Below are positions 1 through 8,600 of a DNA stretch of 9,456 bases, piece after piece; position 1 is the stretch's first letter, and each line of letters opens with the position of its first letter. Location: the NCBI GenBank assembly GCA_903959715.1, contig CAJBXX010000158.1, forward strand, positions 1 to 9,456. The letters run 5' to 3'. The notes under the pieces were generated by a model that was given only the letters and a program-made list of their open reading frames with translations, did no database searches and was not told the origin of the DNA. Position numbers and translations under genes: made by a program. The DNA comes from an uncultured Alphaproteobacteria bacterium (GTDB lineage Bacteria > Pseudomonadota > Alphaproteobacteria > Rickettsiales > UBA1997).

Positions 1-2499
1 TACGCAATAGCTAATTCAATGCTATTATATATCACTTGCCAAATTGTGGTCTCCATTCTCTTTACGCTTGGTCCGATATTTTTTATATTTTTAATGTTTA
101 AAGTAACGAAGGAAATTTTTGATAATTGGATCAAAGCTTTGATTGGATTTTCACTACAACAAATATTTTTAATAATGACATTGGCATTGTTTAATTCTTT
201 CGTTATCTCTTTTTTAAAACTCGCCTTGGGATATAGAGTATGTTGGACAAATATTCTAAGTTTAAATATAGCGTTAACCAAAGTTTCTCTTCTTAATTTT
301 TGGACAATAGCTGGAGTAAACGCTCCCGAAGGTTATTCGGAAGAAAGTCCCGAACAAAGTTTTGGTAATGATCAAAATATGCCATCCTTATATTTATTTC
401 TTTATTTGATGATCGTAGTTACATTGATGAAAAAATTTATTGAAATGTTTACTAATCTCGCAGTGTCATTATCTGGCGGATTAAAAGCTTCAACTATTGG
501 CGGAGATGTCAATCAACTCGGTCAACAAGCATTTAAAGCAATGTCAAAAGTTGCATCCGGCATTTACGAGAGAACGGTTGGAAGAGCGGTTGCAAATGTC
601 GATAGTGTTTTGTTTGATTCAGGAAAAATTGCTGATCAAAAAAGAAGCGATAAAAGACAGCAATTCGCCGAAGATATGAAAACAAGAGCCTCGTTGATGG
701 GAGCTGGAAATGATGCGGTAAGTAAATACAAAAAAGAAAACGCTATTGAATTTGCTGGAATGGATAATAATCAAAAAAGAGAAAAACTTGAACAAGTTAA
801 AATGAGTGGCATGAAAGAATATGCGAAAGAAAACGATATTGGCGATAAAAAACTTGATAAATTATTAAATCAATCAGGCTTAAATTATACTGGCACCAAT
901 CTTTTTGGTGCAGCTTATCAAGCTGGAACGCAAGCGGCATATTCGGGTGGTAATTTATTTAATTCAATTAGAGACAAAAAGGTCGACACTTCATTTTCTA
1001 AAACCGAAGCTAATGCGACTTTAAAAAACATGAAAGAAACAGATCAAAAGGCATTTTTAGAAAAAGTTGAAAAAGGCGATATTCATGTTAATAAAGGTAA
1101 AATAGAAAAAATTAGAAGTGGGGCAATCTCAGCAGTAAAAGCTCCTGGAAAAATTGCTTCGGGAATTGGTTATGCCGCTTTGAATCCAAAAACAGCCATG
1201 AAAAATGTGGCATCTGCCGCTCAATCGATCAATCCTTTTAAAACTAATCAAGTTAAAAAAGAGGCAATTCAACAACTTCAAGATTCTGGCAAAATTGACA
1301 AATTTAAAAATGTCGTTCCGATTCTTAAAGTTCCAACTTATATTCCAAATGTCGTTAAAAATTGGGCACGAACTGACGAAGAGAAAAAACTTATTAGAGA
1401 TAAAATGCGCGAAATTTCCAAAGATAAAGCGTCAGATTCAACAAAAGAAAAAGCAACTAGCCAATCAGTTATAAAAGATTTAAAAACCACAATCGATTAT
1501 ACAAAAAATTTGAAAGATAACGGTGGCACAAAGACCGAGCAGGCAAAGGCAAAAAGATTTGCTAGCAGAGTCGCCAATATGTTTTCAAAAAATGAGCCAA
1601 AACAAACAATAAGCGACGAAAAAACGACAAAACAATTTGAAAGCTTGAAACAATCTGGTGCGGGTGAAATTTCTCAATTAAAATCTCAAAAAGACAATTT
1701 AGGTAGAGCAATAGAAGGCGTTGATTCTAAACTGCGTTCGCAAGATGAATTCAAAAAATTTAATATTTTAGAGAAAACCCAAAAATCTTTAGAGGCAACT
1801 GGCGGTATTTCAAAAGAAATTCGCGAAGAAATATCGAAAACGGGCGATAATTCTTTAGAGAAATTTTTAAAAAGAAATGATGAACTAAATAATGCTAGTC
1901 GCCTTGGAAGATATGTTGCTAATTCTAAATTAGCAAAAGGATTAGGTGCGATTTATAACAACACAATCGGAAAACTTCCAGCAATGCCGGGATCAAAAAC
2001 AGTTAAAAATTTAGCGACTGATGCATCCTCAAAAGTTGCTCAGAATATAAGATTAGACCATGTAAAAAATTCATTAAAAGAAGAAGTTGCGAGCAACCCA
2101 TTGCTAAAAGATACGCTTGATCAAAGGCAACAATTTAGAGGCGAATTAAATGAAGTTAGTTCTAAAATTAATTCTTTAGAAGGAAGATCCGCAAACATTG
2201 ATAAACGCGAGCAAGCGCAAAAAATTAACGAGACAAATTTAAAAACGATTCAAGAATATAAAGATAAACCATTGGCATCTAGAATTGAATTGGCAATATT
2301 TAGTAAAGCTAGTTCAATAGCCATGATTAGACCTTTAGCTAGAGCTATTAACTCTGCAACTGGAAATAAAATTGGCTACGCTAAATATTTTAAAGACAGA
2401 GAAGGTTTTAAAAAAGCTAAAAAAGCAGTAAGCGAATTTAAAAAACTAAAAACTCCAGAAGATTTTGGAAATTTTGTTGAAAAAGGTAATAAAAATTGA
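1..2499 (+). CDS. virB6: VirB6/TrbL-family T4SS inner-membrane protein, 5'-partial, with long basic C-terminal tail
   Basis: The frame is open from base 1, so the gene starts upstream; the ATG at 19 lies inside a membrane helix. Counting Y1 at base 1, 832 residues are visible. Hydrophobic segments lie at about 1-33, 46-72 and 129-147. The block FDNWIKALIGFSLQQIFL (40-57) is almost identical to residues 1582-1599 of the next gene, and about 48 of the first 82 positions match by eye. VirB6 is the polytopic inner-membrane channel component of P-type type IV secretion systems, and Rickettsiales carry several tandem paralogs. From residue 161 the protein is hydrophilic, Lys-rich and probably helical. 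Residues 161-430 are related to the tail of the downstream paralog, while 431-832 have no counterpart there. The gene ends in TGA, 36 bases before the next gene. Family assignment is firm; the role of the tail is unknown. Confidence 0.85.
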   Translation, partial: YAIANSMLLYITCQIVVSILFTLGPIFFIFLMFKVTKEIFDNWIKALIGFSLQQIFLIMTLALFNSFVISFLKLALGYRVCWTNILSLNIALTKVSLLNFWTIAGVNAPEGYSEESPEQSFGNDQNMPSLYLFLYLMIVVTLMKKFIEMFTNLAVSLSGGLKASTIGGDVNQLGQQAFKAMSKVASGIYERTVGRAVANVDSVLFDSGKIADQKRSDKRQQFAEDMKTRASLMGAGNDAVSKYKKENAIEFAGMDNNQKREKLEQVKMSGMKEYAKENDIGDKKLDKLLNQSGLNYTGTNLFGAAYQAGTQAAYSGGNLFNSIRDKKVDTSFSKTEANATLKNMKETDQKAFLEKVEKGDIHVNKGKIEKIRSGAISAVKAPGKIASGIGYAALNPKTAMKNVASAAQSINPFKTNQVKKEAIQQLQDSGKIDKFKNVVPILKVPTYIPNVVKNWARTDEEKKLIRDKMREISKDKASDSTKEKATSQSVIKDLKTTIDYTKNLKDNGGTKTEQAKAKRFASRVANMFSKNEPKQTISDEKTTKQFESLKQSGAGEISQLKSQKDNLGRAIEGVDSKLRSQDEFKKFNILEKTQKSLEATGGISKEIREEISKTGDNSLEKFLKRNDELNNASRLGRYVANSKLAKGLGAIYNNTIGKLPAMPGSKTVKNLATDASSKVAQNIRLDHVKNSLKEEVASNPLLKDTLDQRQQFRGELNEVSSKINSLEGRSANIDKREQAQKINETNLKTIQEYKDKPLASRIELAIFSKASSIAMIRPLARAINSATGNKIGYAKYFKDREGFKKAKKAVSEFKKLKTPEDFGNFVEKGNKN

Positions 2500-2535
2500 A
2501 ATATTAATTAAAAATAAAAAACATTTTAAGAAAAC
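2500..2535 (+). other. Short A+T-only-like spacer between the two virB6 paralogs
   Basis: These 36 bases are nearly all A and T. There is no GGAG-like Shine-Dalgarno site; the only purine-rich stretch before the ATG at 2536 is AAGAAAA. No GC-rich hairpin or convincing promoter is visible, so co-transcription with the upstream gene is the simplest reading. Weak ribosome binding sites are common in very A+T-rich alphaproteobacteria. Confidence 0.5.
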
Positions 2536-2625
2536 ATGATTAATAAAAATATTAACATCAATCACAATCAAAATAGCTTTAAAAAGCTACTGTGTTTGCT
2601 ATTTCTATTTTTATTATTTTCTTGC
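2536..2625 (+). other. Predicted lipoprotein signal peptide of the giant VirB6 protein
   Basis: The n-region of 17 residues ends in Lys16-Lys17. The hydrophobic core at 18-28 is mostly Leu and Phe. L27-F28-S29-C30 fits the lipobox pattern (Leu at -3, small residue at -1, Cys at +1), though Phe at -2 is not the commonest residue. Asp at +2 is, in E. coli, the classic Lol-avoidance residue that keeps a lipoprotein in the inner membrane. That would suit a protein whose C-terminal part is itself an inner-membrane channel. An uncleaved or signal-peptidase-I-cleaved signal remains possible. Confidence 0.6.
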
Positions 2626-5600
2626 GATGATGGCGGTTGCATTGATTCCGATGATTTTGGCGAATATGAAATCTTCACATTCTCCGTCAATGCCAATAAT
2701 TTAGAACAAATATGCAAATATAAATCCGAACTTTCCGATGCTGATCAAGGTTTTGGAATAAAAGATTGCATTGCAACAAATTGCACTGACGCCCTAGGCA
2801 AAAATAACATCGCATGCAAAAAAAATTGCGAAGAAAAATGCTTTACCGATAAGGATGCATTACAAAAATTGTTTAATGCTTCACCAGGAGGAGCCGGAGC
2901 AACAAGGGTGGTATCCTCAGAACCGAATTGGTTTGCAGTTGGAGGCGGAGGCAGTATTGGTAAAATTTCAATAGAACAAAATTCTCAAATTTTAATAACA
3001 GCTCAAGGCACGGTAAATCTCGGCAACACTTCGGGTAACTCAGCCGTAAGTATTGTTAACACCGATCCCGGCAATACAAAACTCGAAAATATTAGAGACG
3101 ATACAAATATTACAAAATTTAGTGGCGGGGAAAATTTAGAAATCAACTTTGAAGGAGATTGGACCGACACTGTATCAAGCGGTAGCACCACCACTTATTT
3201 TAATTCTAACAGTTCAACAGACCCACTAATTGATAAAAGAGACTTATTAAAAAATAAACTTAATTATTATACCGACTCTTCCGCAAATGGAGCTAGAAGA
3301 ATTTTTGCTTACTTTATCCCATTCCCCGAAATTTATCAACAATATCAAAATTATAATTTTCCCTTAGCTCCAGATCCACGCGCTTGGCTGTGCAATGGAA
3401 GTGCCGACACTTCAAATAAAAGACATTTAAGTTGTAGCGATAATGAATGCACAACTCCAGATTGCTATGATGATTATGCCAAATTATCTCTATTCCCTTA
3501 CGATAGCTTTCCAGCTTCTGCCTTACTCATCCCTTCTACAGACCCCTTAGAGATAGAGAAAAAAAATAAATATAACAAAACTTTTACAGATCATTTTAAT
3601 GTTGATAATGAAAAAAAAGAAAATTCTAGATATGAAGGCGGAACTGGTTTTATAAGATATAAGGATGATAATTTATATGGAACAGAAAAAAAAGACACAA
3701 ATATTTTGCCGGCTTTTAAAGTTAGAATTAATTCAGATGTCCTTAAAGGTGGTTTTGGCTTTAAATTAGATTTCCCCACTCCGAACAACAGACCTTATTT
3801 TGTAACTATAGATAACAATTCAGCGGGGGGATTAATAACAAGTGGTTGCGAAATTAAATTCGAAATTAACTCCAATACTCCTTTGGTCACCAACCCCTCA
3901 TCGACGGTTATTTTAAATGAAATTGATCAAGCAAATCCCAATAACATTAAAAACTCTTTTACACAATCTCCTGCTATCGAGGTATCTCATAATATTATAT
4001 TTACCGATAACAAAAAATACATATTCGAACCCGAACATATTAGAGATAATAACTACATGATTAAAGCACAAGATCCCGCAACTTTTAACGCATTATGCGT
4101 TTTAAATGCTTATTTTTATCCATTTCATGAAATTGAATTTAGTAAATCTGGCTATGTTGATTTTGGAATCGCTCAAAATGCGATGCCCGCAACAATACCA
4201 AGCATTGTCACCGCATCAGGATCTTCGCCAAGCTCTGATGATTGCAAATTAAAATTTAGAATTCGCAACCAAAATGGAAAATATGAAGACAATAATTTTA
4301 CTTCGCACGCTGTAATAAATGCATCGCCTCGAGCAATCAATGCAACTCAATATTTTGTTAGAAAAGGTCAAAAATTATCATTCAGTCCCGAAAGTTGGAA
4401 TGGCGAATGGACCACCAATTATTCAGGAGACGCACAAAAAAAAGAATGCGGAGTCGGTTTTTATGTTAATTTAACTCCGCGACCAGCAGTTTTTTGTTCA
4501 AACTTTACTTCGCCTGAATTTATTAATATCAATCAAGATACCGACGCAACTAACAACTGCGTTCCATATTACGACCCAACTCTAAAAGCGGAAACTGGCT
4601 GTAAAGAAAATTATGATCCTTGTCTTAATATGCTAAAAACCGACAATTCAATTAATAATAAATTTTGTCCAACTCAATGCATTAAAAAAGATTTTAGCTC
4701 TTGTCGACCCTCAGTTGGTTTGACACCTACAAAGCTCTACCAATATCCATCTCTATGCCAACCAACTGGTACACAAACCGGATGCTGTAAACCAACTGGT
4801 TCGGAAATCGAATGTTACGACTCCACCACAACCCCACTTCCCGCAGAGTGCCAAACCGATCCAACCAAATGTTCTACTTATGTTGCATTCGCCAATTTGG
4901 AGCCTTACAAATCACTTTTTGCCAGTGCCAAAACATCAGTTCTTCCCGCAAATACAATAACCGGCGCTACTCAAATTTTCTTAGAATCATCTTGCATCAA
5001 CTGTAAAACTGCAATGACTGCAGATGTTCAAAAAGATTTTTATCTTGATACCAATAATGCAAACACAGCCTCATTACAACAATGTTATGATATAGAAGAA
5101 TATAAGGGATCTAGGGATGAATTAAAAATAATAATTGATAGAGATTTAGAATCAGGCAAACCAAAATTAGCAAAATCAATTTATGACACGGAAGGCGTAA
5201 AAAAAATAAAAAGCTTTGATGGAACCTACGGAAACCTTTATCCACTTGATTATGTAAAAACAAATTCCATTTCCAGCAAAGATGTTTTTAAGCTTGAAAA
5301 TTTTTCTTTCATAAACAAAGCAGGATATATAAAATTTATTGCATTGGGATTGATTGACAAAACTTCAAATAATTTTTTTGAATTGCCCGCTACTAGGACT
5401 TTAAATACTACCAATCTTAGAATTTCAGCAAAATCTTCGAATGAATTATCTAACGGTGCCGGTCTTAGCATCGCTTTGTGCAGAGAAAGTAGCTCAACCG
5501 GCGACGAATGCTCTCAAACCAGTTTAACTCCATCTCAAATTAAAGATAAATTTAGTCCCGCTCCCAATGTCACTCTTCCAATACTTGAATATAATGAAAA

Positions 5601-8600
5601 CAATTCAATTAATGTAATTAGTAATTATAAATTTAATGATTTTGGACAACTCATCAGAACCACAAATGCTCCAATTGCAGGTGCAGGACCAGAATATGGT
5701 AGAGAATGTTCCAATCCCGAAATCTTAGCTCCATCTATTGGAAAAGGCTTTTTATGCTTTAAAGATATCAATAATAGCAACATAAACGCTCCTAATTACG
5801 ATGCTTCAGATGGCAATAGATATCGCTTATCTTTCAAAATAATCGATAATGAAACCGCTAATTGTAAATTAGTTGGCTCCTCTTACCAAGAATGTGCTCC
5901 CGCATCACCAGCAGTTCCATCCGAATCTTGCGATAAATTCACGATAATCAACCCCGCTTGGACCGGCTTAGCTCAAGGTTATTGCGACAATGCAGAAATT
6001 GATTGTATAAAAAAATATCAATGTATTGACGATAAATATTTAAATAATAACGGCAATTATGATGTGGCGGTCAAAATTAAAAGAGATTCAAAAATTAAAG
6101 TTTCTAATTTTATAAATTCAATAATTTCACCAGTTTTGGGAGAAATTGACGGCTTTAGCGTAAATAAAAAAAACTATACTGGATTACAAACGGTTAAAGA
6201 TTTTATAAACACAAAATCATTTAATACTCCCACTAATGGTAATAATTTTGCATCAAATACTCAAGACAACATCGCAAAAACAGATTTAAAACCCAAAGAC
6301 AATAATATTGTTGATATAGCTTATGCCGAAGGCAAAAAAGATGAGGTTATACAAATCAATCCAAACACTTCAAATCCGGAATGCAGAGGCAATTGCTTTA
6401 TTAGTTATATTAATTTTGCAATTTATGGTTATCAAGCCTCTCCAAGCAAAGTTTCTGCAACATCAGGATGTCAAAAATCTTATCGCTTATATTCAAAATT
6501 AATTTTAGAAAATAAATGCCTCGGGAAAACCAATTGTTCATTTATTGTAAATGAATCAGAATTTACAGCGGATGATGGCTTGCCCTATCCAACCACTGCA
6601 ATAAACAGTTGCGATATCAACTCAAAAAAACTAATGGTTGAATATACTTACAGCACTTCAAATGAACCTCTATTCAAAGAAAATCAAGCGAGAAGAATCT
6701 ATAAATCAATAATAAATAATTTAGTTTTTCAAAACTTTTTGACCTTATCAATAGTTTTAATGCTTTCATTTTATGGCATGGGATTTTTGATGGGCGTAAG
6801 TGAATTAAAACAATCGGAAATAATCGATCGCTTAGTAAAAATTGGCTTAATTTATTTATTCACCAATCCAGAATTTGGTTGGGTTTGGTTTGAAAAATTC
6901 TTCGTAACTTTCTTCAAAAACGGCACCGATTTTTTAACCTTTACGATGGCTGGAATTTTTGACGAAACCAATCGCATTGATGCCATTATAAATTCTGGAG
7001 ATTTTTCTGATAAATCGCCGATATTTTACGATGTCGATAAGGTAATTGGATTATTTTTAGTTAATGATGTAATTCATAAAAAAATTGCCTCTTTATTATT
7101 TTATAAATTTTTTGGAATTATTTATGTATTTATAATATATCATAGTGCAATTGCTTATGTTTACGCAATTTCTAATGCGGTTTTGATATATTTAACCTCG
7201 CAATTTTTCACATCAGTTTTATTTATAGTTGGCCCTATTTTCTTTGTTTTCATATTATTCAAACAAACCAAAGGATTTTTTGACAATTGGCTTAACGCCT
7301 TGATCGGCTTTAGTTTACAACAAATATTTTTAGTATTTACTCTGAGTTTATTTAACGCAATTTTATATTTAATCATAAAATCAACTCTTGGTTTTAGAAT
7401 ATGTTGGGAAACAGTTTGGAAAATAAATTCCTCTTTTTCCAGCATATCTATTTTATCTTTTTGGACACCGCAAGAATCGCCATCTTACATAAGCGAAACC
7501 ACCGATCCTTCGGTTGAAGGCTCAACAACTGGGCTTCCAACCATTCCAATTTTATTATCATTATGGACGGTTTGCGTAATAATGAAATCATTCGTGACCA
7601 AAATTACAGAACTAGCTACGCTTTTAAGTGGCGGGATTTCGGCCACCGAAATTGGTTCGGGAGTTGCTTCCGCAATGAATAAAGGAATTGATGAAGTAAA
7701 AGAAAAAGCGGGTGAAGCTTACGAAAGAAGTGGTGCGAAAGGAATGGTGGAAAGAGCTGATCAAAAATTATTTAGCTCAGGAAGGCTAGCTAAAGCCGAA
7801 AGAGCAAAATTAAATAAAAAAGATAAAGAAGATCAAAATACCAAAAATCAAATGAGAGAAAGTGGAGATAAAGCCGTAAGTGAGTATAAAATTAATAATT
7901 ACGAAACTTATAGCAAAATGAGTGAAGCTGAAAAAACTGCAAAATTAATTGAAGTAAAAAAAGATGCCATGAAGCAAACCGGAAAGGATATGGGATTAAA
8001 AGATAAAAATATTGAAAAATTAATGAATGATAGAAATGGTCGCCAATATAGAGGAGACAACATTTTTGGACTCGCTAAATCAGTAGGAAACAACTTTAGC
8101 AACAACAAAGGAAGATCGCTAAATGAAGAAGCCTTGAAGGTTGACACCAAAATGACCAAAAATGAAATGAATCAAGTTTTAATAAACGCTGGCGATTCAG
8201 ACAAACGCAAGGAATTTGTTGATGATGTTAAAAAGGGCAATATTAGACAAAGAAAAGAATTACCAAACATTAAAGATGGATTCCAAAATGTTATTAAAAA
8301 TATTGGACAAGGCAATCTAAGAGAAGCTGGATCTATAGTTGGTCGAGGATTAGCAAAAACCGGCGACGCCATTCAAAGAAACGCTACCAAACTTAAAGAT
8401 ACCGTTCTTCAAAAAGATCGTCAGAATGCTATCAAGCAACTTGAATCCTCGGGCGACATAAAAAAACAAGGTTACCTAGAAAAAAGAACACAAAAAGATG
8501 AAGAAAAAATAGTAAACAAAATGCAAGAAAATAAATTATCTCAAACCGAAGAAAAAGGTCGCAACATGAGCACAAAAGACATTTCAAGATTAGAATCTTT

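Noticed and set aside
19..21. ATG at 19 as the start of the first gene
   Set aside because: The frame is open to base 1, and the residues before the ATG (YAIANS) align with internal residues 1543-1548 of the downstream paralog, so this is a 5'-truncated gene.
1205..1474. Overlapping + strand frame of 89 codons inside the first gene
   Set aside because: It is an out-of-frame shadow of the VirB6 tail, Lys-rich from A-rich sequence, without motifs or its own translation signal.
2497..2499. TGA at the end of the first gene as a possible Trp codon
   Set aside because: All recognisable conserved Trp positions use TGG, and reading through would add only three residues before TAA. Normal stop.
5250..5471. 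Minus-strand open frames (for example here, and 7161-7445, 3003-3194, 7908-8159)
   Set aside because: They lie opposite well-supported coding sequence, show no family motifs or ribosome binding sites, and have composition expected of antisense shadows.
6316..6333. AYAEG at residues 1262-1266, resembling the end of a signal peptide (A-x-A then E)
   Set aside because: It lies in mid-protein and no hydrophobic core precedes it (the upstream stretch is Asn/Lys/Asp-rich), so neither a signal peptide remnant nor a processing site can be supported.
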